Shown: positions 24,261-33,353 of the stretch, one piece after another
How the letters are laid out: every line of letters begins with the position of its first letter
How positions within the stretch are numbered: the first letter of the stretch is position 1
DNA from: Maricaulis sp047308265
Lineage (GTDB): Bacteria > Pseudomonadota > Alphaproteobacteria > Caulobacterales > Maricaulaceae
Assembly: GCF_047308265.1 (NCBI RefSeq)
Contig: NZ_JBKQWY010000001.1
Location: 186,001 to 250,000, forward strand
Reading direction: 5' to 3'
DNA length: 64,000 bases
Made by a program: the position numbers and the translations under genes
The notes under the pieces: generated by a model
The model's input: the letters and a program-made list of their open reading frames with translations, nothing else
The model's database searches: none
Told to the model about the DNA's origin: nothing

Positions 24261-25550
24261 ATGATGACACACACCGATCAGACCGAAACCGCCTTTGATG
24301 GCGATGTGGTGATTGCGGGCGGCGGACTGGCTGGAATGACGCTCGCATTGGCCCTGCGCCAGGCCGGGCTCAGTGTCGCCCTGGTCGACCGTCAGCCCTA
24401 TGAGACACAGCTCGCTCCTGACTTTGATGGTCGGGCCTCGGCGCTGGCCTACACATCCTGGCGATTGTTCGAGGCATTGGGTGTTGCTGAGCGTCTGAAA
24501 CCCCACACGGCGCGGATCGAACACATCTTGGTCTGTGATGGCCGACCCTATGGAGGCACGCGGCCGGGTGGACCGGGGCCAGACACGCTGCACTTCGACA
24601 GGCGAGAGATCTCAGACGGTGAGACCGGTGAACCCTTGGGCTGGATGGCCGAAAATCGTCACACCCGTATCGCCCTGCTCGATACCTTGCGGGAAGAGGG
24701 TGGAACCGAGTTTTTCGCACCGGTCGCGGTGGAGCGGTTCGATGCCCGATCGGATGGGGTGGATGTCTTTCTCGCGGACCAGCGCGTGCTGAAGGGCAAG
24801 CTTCTTGTTGCGTGTGATGGACGGTTCTCGCGGATACGTCAGCAGGAGAAAATCCGCACATCGGGCTGGATGTATAATCAGAAGGGTATTGTCACCACGG
24901 TGCGTCATGCCGAACCGCATAACGGTGTGGCGTATGAGTATTTCATGCCGGGTGGACCCTTTGCCATCCTGCCACTGCCTGACAATCGTTCCTCGCTGGT
25001 CTGGACCGAGGCGTCGGAGACGGCGGATGCGATCGTGGGTTTGGAGGCTGAGGGGTTCCAGGAGGAGCTGGAGAAGCGGTTTGGTGACTTCCTCGGAGAG
25101 GTGCGGCCAGAGGGGCCGCGGTTTACCTATCCGCTGGGGCTGACCTATTCGGAACGCTTTTTTGGGGACCGGATTGCCTATGTCGGCGATGCGGCTCGCG
25201 GCATTCACCCCCTGGCCGGGCAGGGTTTCAATCTGGGTATTCGTGATACAGCCGCACTCGCCGAAGTGCTGTCAGATGCACGTCGGTGTGGTCTGGATCT
25301 GGGCGCTCCGGCGACCTTGTCGCGCTATCAGGCTTGGCGACGGTTCGACAGCGCCACGCTCGCCATGGGTACGGATATTTTCAACCGCCTTTTCTCCAAC
25401 GATATTGAACCCTTGCGCCGGGTGAGAGGACTGGGCCTGTCCCTGGTCAACAAGATCGGGCCGGCCCGTCGATTTTTCATGCGGCAAGCCGGGGGCGAGA
25501 CGGGTGATCCGCCCCGTCTGCTCAGGGGTCAGCGACTGGACGCAGCTTGA
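24261..25550 (+). CDS. UbiH/UbiF-family FAD-dependent monooxygenase
   Basis: Flavoprotein hydroxylase, probably of ubiquinone biosynthesis. The N-terminal FAD motif is VVIAGGGLAGMTLALALRQAGL, the RHTRIAL segment is the family mid-motif, and the second FAD motif is YVGDAARGIHPLAGQGFNLGIRD, diagnostic of UbiH-type enzymes. Length is 429 aa. It is divergent from ftsK across a ~120-bp region and ends at a strong terminator. Which ring position it hydroxylates (UbiH, UbiF or UbiL) cannot be decided by eye. Confidence 0.88.
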   Translation: MMTHTDQTETAFDGDVVIAGGGLAGMTLALALRQAGLSVALVDRQPYETQLAPDFDGRASALAYTSWRLFEALGVAERLKPHTARIEHILVCDGRPYGGTRPGGPGPDTLHFDRREISDGETGEPLGWMAENRHTRIALLDTLREEGGTEFFAPVAVERFDARSDGVDVFLADQRVLKGKLLVACDGRFSRIRQQEKIRTSGWMYNQKGIVTTVRHAEPHNGVAYEYFMPGGPFAILPLPDNRSSLVWTEASETADAIVGLEAEGFQEELEKRFGDFLGEVRPEGPRFTYPLGLTYSERFFGDRIAYVGDAARGIHPLAGQGFNLGIRDTAALAEVLSDARRCGLDLGAPATLSRYQAWRRFDSATLAMGTDIFNRLFSNDIEPLRRVRGLGLSLVNKIGPARRFFMRQAGGETGDPPRLLRGQRLDAA

Positions 25551-25565
25551 ACCGACACAATGTTG

Positions 25566-25594
25566 AAAAAAGCCCGGCCATCGGCCGGGCTTTT
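25566..25594. terminator. Bidirectional intrinsic terminator
   Basis: A-rich run, then GCCCGGCC-ATC-GGCCGGGC, then TTTT (25566-25594). Perfect 8-bp GC stem between the hydroxylase gene and the convergent symporter gene. Confidence 0.92.
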
Positions 25595-25630
25595 CCTTGT
25601 TTCAAATGGTAGGGACCGCCCTGGGAAGGG

Positions 25631-26905
25631 TCAGACCTTTGCCGGTTCGCGGAAACACTCCTCGTCCAGCTCGCCTTCCCATTTTGCCACGGCTGTTGCG
25701 ACAGCGGCATCACCCGTCACGTTCACAGCTGTGCGCGCCATGTCCATGATCCGGTCTACAGGAAGAATAAAGCCGACGATGATCGCGGTATGCTCGGGCG
25801 TGACGCCGAAAGTTTCCAGCACAATTGCCAGCAGGAAGAGGGAGGCCGAGGGGATGCCGGCCGCACCGATGGACACCACAGCGGCGGTGAAGGCAATCAG
25901 CACATAATTTGCCAGGGTCAGGTCATACCCGAAGGCCTGGGCTGTAAAGAGCGCCAGGATGCCCAGATACAGCGCCGTACCATCCATATTGATGGTGGCA
26001 CCCAGCGGCAGGATAGAACCGGCCACGGATTTCTTGACCCCCAGATTGTCCGATGCCGCAGCAATGGTTACCGGCAGGGTCGCCGACGATGAGGCTGTGG
26101 AATAGGCCACGGCAATCGGGTCGGTCAGGCCGCGCAGGAAGCGGAAGAAGGGAAGGCCCAGGACCACGCGCACCAGGAAACCATAGGTGATCAGGAGGTG
26201 AGCCAGCAGACCCAGATATACAGCCACAATCAGTGTGAGGATGGATTGCAGCGCTTCCAAGCCCTGGCTGGCGGCGGTGTAGGAGACAAGGGCAAAAATG
26301 CCAAACGGTGCCACTTCCATCACATAGTGGGTCATCTTCAGAACGACGTCTGAAGCGGAGTTGAAAAGGGTTCCCAGCGGTTTTCCCTCTTCCCGCGTGG
26401 CCAGGATGGACACACCCAGCAGAACGGAGAAGAAGATAATGGCCAGAACATTCCCATCTGCCAGTGCCGCAACCGGATTGGTCGGGATGATGGCCAGAAG
26501 CCGTTCGGTCAGCGAAGGCGCTTCAGTCGCAACCGGAACAGCGTCAACGCCTGCCAGATCGGCGCCGCGACCGGGCTGGAAAATCGTTCCGAAGACCAGG
26601 CCGATAATGTTGGCAAAGATAGTCGTGGTGAAATAAAGCAACAGCGCCTTGACCCCGAGTGAGCCCAGCTTGGCCGGATTACCCATCGCGATCACGCCGG
26701 AGACCAGGGTGGTGAAGATCAGCGGGACAATGAGCATGCGGATCAGGCGAATGAACAGATCGCCAATCCAGCGGACACGCTGGTCAAGAAACTGAGTTGC
26801 AGCGTCCTGACCCATGATCTGGCTCAGACCCAGTCCGAACACCACACCGAGCACCAGCGCGATCAGGACGCGCTGCCACAATTTCATGCCAAACCACCAA
26901 CCCAT
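25631..26905 (-). CDS. Dicarboxylate/amino acid:cation symporter (DAACS family)
   Basis: Inner-membrane secondary transporter of the GltP/DctA type with eight helices and two re-entrant hairpins. Diagnostic segments are the serine-rich hairpin AVAYSTASSSATLPVT, the LPLGATINMDGTALY motif and the C-terminal AAGIPSASLFLLAIVLETFGV. Length is about 424 aa. The ATG at 26905 is taken because GGGGAG lies 5 bases upstream; a GTG at 26911 is an alternative. A perfect 12-bp palindrome lies 58 bp upstream and may be an operator. Confidence 0.92.
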   Translation of the reverse strand: MGWWFGMKLWQRVLIALVLGVVFGLGLSQIMGQDAATQFLDQRVRWIGDLFIRLIRMLIVPLIFTTLVSGVIAMGNPAKLGSLGVKALLLYFTTTIFANIIGLVFGTIFQPGRGADLAGVDAVPVATEAPSLTERLLAIIPTNPVAALADGNVLAIIFFSVLLGVSILATREEGKPLGTLFNSASDVVLKMTHYVMEVAPFGIFALVSYTAASQGLEALQSILTLIVAVYLGLLAHLLITYGFLVRVVLGLPFFRFLRGLTDPIAVAYSTASSSATLPVTIAAASDNLGVKKSVAGSILPLGATINMDGTALYLGILALFTAQAFGYDLTLANYVLIAFTAAVVSIGAAGIPSASLFLLAIVLETFGVTPEHTAIIVGFILPVDRIMDMARTAVNVTGDAAVATAVAKWEGELDEECFREPAKV

Positions 26906-26962
26906 GATCACTCCCCGAAATCACGGCGTCCGACGTGGACGCTTTGGCCAGCACACTAGTCA

Positions 26963-26974
26963 CTGACCGGTCAG
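26963..26974. promoter_or_regulatory. Perfect 12-bp palindrome upstream of symporter
   Basis: CTGACCGGTCAG is perfectly symmetric and lies between the symporter start and the stop of the upstream membrane-protein gene. Its shape is like TetR-type operators. Confidence 0.35.
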
Positions 26975-26976
26975 GG

Positions 26977-27303
26977 TCAATCTTTGCGGCTGGGTTTGAG
27001 CTCGGTCAGGTGATCAAGAAGTCGATAACGCGCGGTGAGGCCTCGTACTGCACCAGCTAGACCCAGACCCGCGCCAAGCCAGAGCAGTCCGGCCATGAGC
27101 GGGGTCAGGGCATACAGGGCCAGCAGTGCGAGGATCACGCCCAGGGCCGCTGGCCATAACAAGCGCCAGAGCGGCAGGTCATCGAAATGGCGCGCACTCT
27201 CGATCGTGGACCCGGAAAACCAGGTCCGACCGCCCCGCATGGCGTGCTGATCGGGGTCAGCACGCTGTGGTAGCGGGTGAATATCGCGTTCGATGATCGA
27301 CAT
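26977..27303 (-). CDS. Small hypothetical membrane protein
   Basis: Not recognised. A 108-aa protein with a basic, soluble N-terminal ~45 residues, then two predicted helices separated by a very short turn (WPAALGVILALLALYALTPLMAGLLWLGAGLGLAGAVRGL), ending in a charged tail (LKPSRKD). A TATAAT -10 box lies only 6 nt before its ATG, so the message is likely leaderless. It lies upstream of the symporter gene on the same strand, separated from it by the palindrome at 26963. Confidence 0.55.
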   Translation of the reverse strand: MSIIERDIHPLPQRADPDQHAMRGGRTWFSGSTIESARHFDDLPLWRLLWPAALGVILALLALYALTPLMAGLLWLGAGLGLAGAVRGLTARYRLLDHLTELKPSRKD

Positions 27304-27338
27304 TCCGTCATTATACGGAATAAAACGAAATGAAACAA
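27302..27338 (-). promoter_or_regulatory. Strong promoter with operator-like palindrome, probably leaderless transcript
   Basis: On the reverse strand TTGTTT (27338-27333), a 17-nt spacer, then TATAAT (27315-27310). The ATG of the small membrane protein begins 6 nt further on, at 27303. The inverted repeat ATTCCGT-N6-ACGGAAT (27302-27321) overlaps the -10 element, as a repressor site would. Confidence 0.55.
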
Positions 27339-27416
27339 CAATCGCAACTGAACGCGAATTTACGCACTTATTCAGATCTTTAACTCATGTATCTGAGTTC
27401 AGTAACACAAAATTCA

Positions 27417-27950
27417 TCAACCCGCTTCGGCAGTTTCTGCGCGAATGACGGCGGCAACAGCGTTAACAGTCGCTGCAATCCGGACAGCGGCTTGAATCTG
27501 TTGGCTGGTCAGGCCGGCTTTGCGTAATTCCGCCTCGTGGCTGTCGATACACATGCCGCAGCCATTGATCGCGGATACCGCGAGGGACCACAGTTCGAAA
27601 TCCGCCTTGTCCACACCCGGATTGGCAATGATGTTCATGCGCAGACGAGCCGGCATGGTCGAGTATTCATTGTTCGAGGCCAGGTGTACAAACCGGTAGT
27701 AGACATTATTCATGCCCATGATGGCGGACGCGGCCTTTGCGCCGGTCCGGGCGGTGTCATCCAGCTGGTCGCCAATTTCGCCGATAATGGCTTTCAGCGT
27801 CGCGGGTTCACCGATCGCGTGGGCCGAGGCGAGAAATGTGCCCCATTTTTGTTGATCCGTGAGGGCTGTTTCGCGGGCCATGGAGGACAGGTTCAGTTTC
27901 AGGTCCTTGGCATAGTCCGGCAGGGCGTTTTTGAGAGTGTCCAGGCTCAT
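27417..27950 (-). CDS. ahpD: Alkyl hydroperoxide reductase AhpD-like (carboxymuconolactone decarboxylase fold)
   Basis: A 177-aa protein with the AhpD CxxC-xxx-H motif: GCGMCIDSHE, with Cys131, Cys134 and His138. It reduces peroxiredoxin or peroxides via the disulfide. The start at 27950 (MSLDTLKNALPDY) has AGGAACC upstream; the longer reading frame is rejected. It lies ~130 bp downstream of the peroxiredoxin gene on the same strand, with oxyR divergent, giving an oxyR / peroxiredoxin-ahpD module. The flanking 27304-27416 is AT-rich, with no gene. Confidence 0.9.
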   Translation of the reverse strand: MSLDTLKNALPDYAKDLKLNLSSMARETALTDQQKWGTFLASAHAIGEPATLKAIIGEIGDQLDDTARTGAKAASAIMGMNNVYYRFVHLASNNEYSTMPARLRMNIIANPGVDKADFELWSLAVSAINGCGMCIDSHEAELRKAGLTSQQIQAAVRIAATVNAVAAVIRAETAEAG

Positions 27951-28083
27951 GGCGGTTCCTTTCTTGGAATTCGGGCACAAAGAAACCCCCGGGTTGACAG
28001 AACAACGCTCTGCCCGCCCCGGAGGTCTCGGGGGGTGCATCAAAGACCCCGCTCCGGCCCATTTTCAGGGCCTTGGAGGCATT

Positions 28084-28629
28084 TTAGAGGGTGTCGCCAC
28101 CCACCGGACGGTTGCACGGGCACAGCTCGTCCGTTTGCAGGCCGTCAAGAACACGCAGCGTGTCTTCCGGCGCGCGGCCCACATTGAGATTGTTCACGTA
28201 GACGTGCTGAACGACACCATGCGGATCGACAACATAGGTTGCGCGCAGCGGCACGCCTTCGTCAGAGCGGATGCCCAGCGCGTCGATCAGGGAGCCGGTC
28301 GTGTCGGCAAACTGCCACATGCCCAGCTTGTTCAGGTCCGGATGCTCACGGCGCCAGGCCAGTTTGCAGAATTCATTGTCTGCAGAACCACCGAGGACGA
28401 CAGCGTCACGGTCGGAAAACTCGTCGTTCAGATTGGCGAACGCAACGATTTCGGTCGGGCACACGAAGGTGAAATCCTTCGGATAGAAGAAGATGACCTT
28501 CCACTTGCCTTCAAAGCTGTCCTGATTGATCGTCTCAAACGCGGACTCGCCATTCTCTTCGTGAGCATTGAAGCCCGGCTTCACACCGGTGATTTCGAAT
28601 TCAGGCAGTTTCTCGCCGACACCCAGCAT
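28084..28629 (-). CDS. Peroxiredoxin (AhpC-type, 2-Cys)
   Basis: Thiol peroxidase of 181 aa. The peroxidatic site is KDFTFVCPTEI with Cys57, and the C-terminal pair LCPCNRP (Cys170, Cys172) supplies the resolving cysteine. It is of the AhpC subgroup that pairs with AhpD rather than AhpF. The start at 28629 has a strong AGGAGA 6 nt upstream. Expression is probably controlled by the divergent OxyR, transcribed from the opposite side of a ~125-bp intergenic region. Confidence 0.92.
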   Translation of the reverse strand: MLGVGEKLPEFEITGVKPGFNAHEENGESAFETINQDSFEGKWKVIFFYPKDFTFVCPTEIVAFANLNDEFSDRDAVVLGGSADNEFCKLAWRREHPDLNKLGMWQFADTTGSLIDALGIRSDEGVPLRATYVVDPHGVVQHVYVNNLNVGRAPEDTLRVLDGLQTDELCPCNRPVGGDTL

Positions 28630-28754
28630 CACATTCTCCTGTGTTTGGCCCCGGACCGTCCGGGGTTGCTGTTGGTTCGCGGCGGATATGCGCCTGTTTT
28701 GTGCATCAATCCAATGGATTGTTTTTGGGGTACCCATAAATTATATCGATAATC

Positions 28755-29654
28755 ATGTCCCAGCTCCCCACACTGCGCCAATTGCAATTTCTTATCGCCT
28801 TGTCTGACAAAGGGAGTTTCTCCCGCGCGGCCGAGGCTTGCTTTGTGACCCAGCCGACGCTTTCGGCAGGGATCAAGGAGCTGGAAGCCATTCTTGGCAC
28901 GGTTCTGGTTGAACGCGGCGCGCGCGGGGCCAGCCTCACACCGGCCGGAGAAGCCGCACTGGAGCGTGCCAAACGCGTCCTCACCGAGGCAGAAGATCTC
29001 GTCACAGCGACCCAGGCGGCGGGTCAACCTCTCAGCGGGCCCTTCAGGCTGGGTGTCATCCCGACCATCGCGCCTTTCCTCCTGCCCCAGGTCCTGCCCA
29101 CCCTGCGCCGGACTTTCCCGGATCTGGAACTGTTTCTGCGTGAAGATCTGACAGGCCGCCTGACTGAAGCCTTACGGGACAGGCGTCTCGATGCGGCATT
29201 GATCGCCCTGCCCTATGAGTCGACGATCATCTCCTCGCGTGCCATTGCCTCGGATGAATTCCTGTTTGCCTGTGCACCGGACCATCCGCTGGCCAAGCGG
29301 GTGCCGCTGACGGCCGAGGATCTGTCGTCGGAGGCGCTATTGCTGCTGGAGGACGGACATTGCCTGCGTGACCATGTCCTGTCGGCCTGTTCGGCGGGGG
29401 CTGCCCGTTCGGATTTTGCCGCAACCTCTCTGCACACGCTGGTGCAAATGGTGAAATCCGGGCTGGGCGCAACACTCCTGCCCGCCATGGCCGTCAAGGC
29501 CGGCCTGGTTGATCGTCTGGGCCTGACGGTGAAACCCTTCGATCCTCCGATTGTGGGTCGGGAGATTGGTATCGCCTGGCGCAAGGGGTCGGCCCGGGCG
29601 GATGAGGCCGCCCAGCTCGGTGAAGCGATCCGGACATTGCTGGATGCGGACTAG
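28755..29654 (+). CDS. oxyR: Hydrogen-peroxide-inducible regulator OxyR (LysR family)
   Basis: A 299-aa LysR-type activator. The N-terminal helix-turn-helix (GSFSRAAEACFVTQPTLSAGIKELE) is canonical. The redox switch is complete: GHCLRDHVLSAC contains Cys203 and Cys212, with the same 9-residue spacing as E. coli Cys199/Cys208. It is divergent from the peroxiredoxin-ahpD pair, the usual target. A TTATAT -10-like element ends 8 nt before the ATG, so the leader is very short. Confidence 0.93.
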   Translation: MSQLPTLRQLQFLIALSDKGSFSRAAEACFVTQPTLSAGIKELEAILGTVLVERGARGASLTPAGEAALERAKRVLTEAEDLVTATQAAGQPLSGPFRLGVIPTIAPFLLPQVLPTLRRTFPDLELFLREDLTGRLTEALRDRRLDAALIALPYESTIISSRAIASDEFLFACAPDHPLAKRVPLTAEDLSSEALLLLEDGHCLRDHVLSACSAGAARSDFAATSLHTLVQMVKSGLGATLLPAMAVKAGLVDRLGLTVKPFDPPIVGREIGIAWRKGSARADEAAQLGEAIRTLLDAD

Positions 29655-29660
29655 TCGTCG

Positions 29661-30128
29661 TTAGCGGCGCTGAAGACGGCCGGTGGTGACGTATTCAATG
29701 ATTTTTGCGACTTGCAACGGATCCTGGGCGGTGGCCAGGGCAGCGCCATCCACCTCTTTCAGGGCATGGGTGAGCGCGGGGTCGTGCAGGGTGATGTAAG
29801 GGGTGTTGAGAGCCGCAGCATAGCCTGCATCAAAGGCGGCATTCCACTGTTTGTACTTCTCCCCGAAACGCACGACGACCAGATCCGCACTTTCCATCAG
29901 GGTACGAGTCCGAATGGCGTTCATGCGGGCGCCTTTCTGGTCCCGCCAGAACGGATTGTCTTCCTCGCCCAAAATCACAGCGCCGCAATCATCGCTGTCT
30001 TCATGCACGGTGACCGGGCCGATGAAATTCACGGGCAGATCTTTCGCTTCACAGGCGGAGATGATCTGTTCGCGCCAGTCCGTATGGATCTCGCCAGACA
30101 GGTAGATGGTCCATTCGATCTCAGTCAT
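29661..30128 (-). CDS. ytoQ: YtoQ family protein
   Basis: A 155-aa soluble protein recognised as the YtoQ family: WTIYLSGEIHTDWREQI at the N-terminus, FIGPVTVHEDSDDCG, and FGEKYKQWNAAFDAGYAAALNTPYITLHD, which resembles nucleoside 2-deoxyribosyltransferase folds. The biochemical role is unproven. It starts immediately after dapF ends (the stop and start are 1 bp apart), indicating an operon. Confidence 0.88.
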   Translation of the reverse strand: MTEIEWTIYLSGEIHTDWREQIISACEAKDLPVNFIGPVTVHEDSDDCGAVILGEEDNPFWRDQKGARMNAIRTRTLMESADLVVVRFGEKYKQWNAAFDAGYAAALNTPYITLHDPALTHALKEVDGAALATAQDPLQVAKIIEYVTTGRLQRR

Positions 30129-30129
30129 G

Positions 30130-30954
30130 TCAGGTCTCCCAGTTCAGCTCGACGCTTTCTTCGCGTTCAACTTCGCCCGTCAGATGGATATGATTGCTGG
30201 TGGTATTCCAGTCGACGCTCAGCCATCCGCCATCGGCTTCGATCCGGACGGTTCGTTCGGTCAGTCCCCGACGGTGGGCGGCCACGAGGGCGGCACAGGC
30301 CCCCGTACCACAGGCCAGGGTCACACCGGTACCGCGTTCGAACACCCGTAGCCGCATCTCACCCGGCGATCGAATGTGTGCGAAACCGACATTAACCCGT
30401 TCGGGAAACAGCGGATGTGTCTCGATGAGTGCGCCTAGACCTTCAATCGGCAAGGCGTCCATGTCGTCGATAAAAAACACGACATGAGGATTGCCCATAT
30501 TCACCGCACCGGGATCACAGACCCGATAACCTTGGTGTTCGACAGAAAAATCAAGTTTTTGAGTCTCCATGGCCCGGGCGAGGGGGATGGAGGGCCAGTC
30601 AAGACGCGGTTCGCCCATATCGACGGTGATGTTCATGGGCCCCGCTTCCCGGGTGAGCAATCGGCCCCCATCCGCGTGCAGAGAGGCATTCTGGGTTTGA
30701 TCTGATTGCATGACATGCCAGCCGGCAGCGCGTGTGCCATTCCCACAGGCGCCCACCTCGCCGCCATCCCGGTTCCAGAAACGCAGACGGGCATCGCTAT
30801 TGGTGTCCGGACCGAGCCAGATCAGCTGGTCGAACCCATGCTGTTGCGCCCAGCTACGGACCAGGTTTTCGTCGGGTTCACGGGGGGTTGCGACTGCTCT
30901 TTGGTCGAGCAGAAGAAAGGCATTTCCCGTTCCATTCATTTTCCACGCACGCAT
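30130..30954 (-). CDS. dapF: Diaminopimelate epimerase
   Basis: Converts L,L- to meso-diaminopimelate for lysine and peptidoglycan synthesis. Both catalytic cysteines are present: Cys70 in ACGNGTRA and Cys215 in LACGTGACAAL. The start at 30954 (MRAWKMNGTGNAF) fits the family; the extension to 31056 is spurious. Length is 274 aa. It is divergent from the prolyl oligopeptidase lipoprotein, with 87 bp between the two starts. Confidence 0.95.
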   Translation of the reverse strand: MRAWKMNGTGNAFLLLDQRAVATPREPDENLVRSWAQQHGFDQLIWLGPDTNSDARLRFWNRDGGEVGACGNGTRAAGWHVMQSDQTQNASLHADGGRLLTREAGPMNITVDMGEPRLDWPSIPLARAMETQKLDFSVEHQGYRVCDPGAVNMGNPHVVFFIDDMDALPIEGLGALIETHPLFPERVNVGFAHIRSPGEMRLRVFERGTGVTLACGTGACAALVAAHRRGLTERTVRIEADGGWLSVDWNTTSNHIHLTGEVEREESVELNWET

Positions 30955-31041
30955 CGTGCTGCGATACCGCTCTGCGGGGTTTACGTCCAGCCTCCGTCCG
31001 GGGTTAATAGCGCCAACCTGCAATTTCGAGGGGAGATCGAT

Positions 31042-33243
31042 ATGGGACTGCGCCACACTATCTGGCCGGCTCTGGCTGCCATCAGCCTAGCTGCCTGTAA
31101 CCCGCCGGCGGATACCGGCACTGATGAAGGACAAGATGTGAGCGATACTGACATGCCCGTCAATGAACGCGCCATTGTCGAGATCGATCCGGCCAATGAT
31201 CCGCGGGTCTGGCTGGAAGACGTCGAAGGCGATGAGGCCCTGGCCTGGGTCGAGAGCGAGAACGAGCGGACATTTGATCGCCTGCAAGGTGATGATCGTT
31301 ATCAGGGCCTGTTCGACCAGGCGCTGGAAATCTACCAGTCCGAAGACCGCATTGCCTATGGCGCATATTATGCCGGCTATGTCTGGAATTTCTGGCGTGA
31401 CGCCGAGAACACGCATGGACTGTGGCGTCGGACGACGCTGGACAGCTATCTGTCGGATGAGACCGAATGGGATGTGATCCTCGATGTGGATGCGCTCTCC
31501 GAAGCCGAGGACACCAACTGGGTCTGGCGCGGCTCGTCCTGTCTTGCCCCGGATTATGATCGCTGCATCATCACGCTGTCCGATGGCGGTTCGGACGCCG
31601 CGGTGCGCCGCGAATTTTCCATCGCAGATCGCGCCTTTGTCGAGGGTGGTTTTGTCACGCCCGAAGCCAAGGGCGGCGTGACCTGGGTGGATGAGGACCA
31701 TGTTCTTGTGGGTCTGGCGACGTCTGACGCTGACAGCACGGCATCGGGCTATCCGTCCGTCTCTTATCTCTGGACCCGGGGTACGGACCTGTCCGAAGCC
31801 ACGGAAGTGGTACGGGGCAATCAGTCAGATGTGGGCCTGTTTGCCTTCCGTGCGGAAGACAGTGATGGCACGGCCTATCTGATGGCGTCTCAGGCCACCA
31901 CGTTCTACGATACCAATTGGTGGTATTTGCCGATCGATTCCGATCCGGTTCAGCTAGGTCTGCCGACGAAATCCTCCGTCCAGACCTTGTACCAGGGTGA
32001 GCTGGTGTTCACGCTGGAAGAGGATTGGACCCATCTGGGAACGGATTATCCTTCCGGTGCTCTCCTCTCTTTCACCTTCGCGGACTTTGTTGAGACCGGC
32101 GAAATTCCGGCTGTGAAGACGGTTTTTGTGCCGCGTGAGCGTCAATCCCTGGGATCTGTCTCTGCCACCCGGTCTGCACTTCTCGTGTCGATCGATGAAA
32201 ACGTGGTGGGGGGTCTGGAAGCCTTTACCTTCGCCGATGGTTCCTGGTCGTCCCAATCCATGCCGGTGCCGGACAATATGACGATCAGCGTCAGCTCTGC
32301 CGATAATCAGGAAGACCTCGTCTTCTTCAATGCCGAAGGTTTCCTGACGCCGGACACGCTCTACTCGCTGGATCTGACGTCTTTTGAGGTTGAGCCGACC
32401 CAGTCCATCCCGGCCCGGTTTGATGCCGAAGGCCTGGTGGTTGAGCAGCTCGAAGTCGCGTCTACCGATGGCACGATGATCCCCTATTTCGTTGTTCGCG
32501 CTGAAGATACGGTCATGGACGGGTCCACCCCGACCCTGCTGTACGCGTATGGCGGTTTCCAGGTTTCGATCCGTCCGTCCTATTCCGGATCGCGGGGTCG
32601 ACTGTGGCTGGAAAACGGTGGCGCCTATGTCGTGGCCAATATCCGCGGTGGCGGCGAGTTTGGTCCGTCCTGGCACCAGGCTGGCCTGAAAATGGATCGT
32701 CAGCGCATCTACGATGATCTGATCGCAGTTGCTGAAGATCTGGCAGACCGGGGTCTGACCTCTCCGGAGCATCTGGGTGTGTATGGGGGCTCAAACGGCG
32801 GTCTTCTGACGGGTGTGATGTATACCCAGCGTCCGGACCTGTGGAATGCCGTTGTCTCGGCTGTGCCGTTGCTTGACATGCTGCGTTATCACACGCTGCT
32901 GGCCGGCAATTCCTGGATGGGTGAGTATGGTAATCCGGAAGACCCGGATGAAGGCGCATTCCTGCGTTCAATCTCGCCCTACCACAATGTGGATGCGAAC
33001 GGTGAGTATCCGGAGATCTACATCTACACCTCGACCAAGGACGACCGTGTCCATCCTGGTCATGCGCGGAAAATGGCGCATCTCCTGTCCGATCTCGGTC
33101 ATGACTACCTGTATTATGAGAATACGCAGGGCGGTCACTCCGCTGCGGCTGACCTCAGCGAAACCGCTCGCCGTGATGCCATGCTCTACGTGTTCCTCAT
33201 GCAGCGCCTGATGGATGAGGCTTCATCCACGGACGCCGAATAA
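31042..33243 (+). CDS. Prolyl oligopeptidase family lipoprotein (S9A)
   Basis: A 733-aa serine peptidase with an N-terminal lipoprotein signal (ALAAISLAAC, Cys19). The seven-bladed propeller occupies roughly residues 100-450, and the alpha/beta-hydrolase domain ends the protein. The catalytic triad is visible as Ser584 (YGGSNGG), Asp667/668 (KDDRVHPGH) and His699 (GGHSAA). It probably processes peptides in the periplasm. GAGGGGAGA precedes the ATG at 31042; the in-frame sequence back to 30706 lies opposite dapF and is rejected. A terminator follows. Confidence 0.93.
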   Translation: MGLRHTIWPALAAISLAACNPPADTGTDEGQDVSDTDMPVNERAIVEIDPANDPRVWLEDVEGDEALAWVESENERTFDRLQGDDRYQGLFDQALEIYQSEDRIAYGAYYAGYVWNFWRDAENTHGLWRRTTLDSYLSDETEWDVILDVDALSEAEDTNWVWRGSSCLAPDYDRCIITLSDGGSDAAVRREFSIADRAFVEGGFVTPEAKGGVTWVDEDHVLVGLATSDADSTASGYPSVSYLWTRGTDLSEATEVVRGNQSDVGLFAFRAEDSDGTAYLMASQATTFYDTNWWYLPIDSDPVQLGLPTKSSVQTLYQGELVFTLEEDWTHLGTDYPSGALLSFTFADFVETGEIPAVKTVFVPRERQSLGSVSATRSALLVSIDENVVGGLEAFTFADGSWSSQSMPVPDNMTISVSSADNQEDLVFFNAEGFLTPDTLYSLDLTSFEVEPTQSIPARFDAEGLVVEQLEVASTDGTMIPYFVVRAEDTVMDGSTPTLLYAYGGFQVSIRPSYSGSRGRLWLENGGAYVVANIRGGGEFGPSWHQAGLKMDRQRIYDDLIAVAEDLADRGLTSPEHLGVYGGSNGGLLTGVMYTQRPDLWNAVVSAVPLLDMLRYHTLLAGNSWMGEYGNPEDPDEGAFLRSISPYHNVDANGEYPEIYIYTSTKDDRVHPGHARKMAHLLSDLGHDYLYYENTQGGHSAAADLSETARRDAMLYVFLMQRLMDEASSTDAE

Positions 33244-33300
33244 GGCTCCGCACAGAAATACGGGACCGGCTTTTGTGCCGACCCCAAGTTCAAAAAAGCG

Positions 33301-33329
33301 AAGCCCCGGTCACCATCTGGCCGGGGCTT
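33301..33329. terminator. Bidirectional intrinsic terminator
   Basis: AAGCCCCGG (33301-33309) pairs with CCGGGGCTT (33321-33329), with a 5' A-rich run and a 3' T-rich stretch. It lies between the oligopeptidase gene and the convergent SnoaL-like gene. Confidence 0.9.
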
Positions 33330-33353
33330 TGATTTTGGTGCGGCTTGCAACGA

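Noticed and set aside
30706..31041. N-terminal extension of the prolyl oligopeptidase frame
   Set aside because: It lies antisense to dapF, and a lipoprotein signal with a strong ribosome-binding site starts at 31042.
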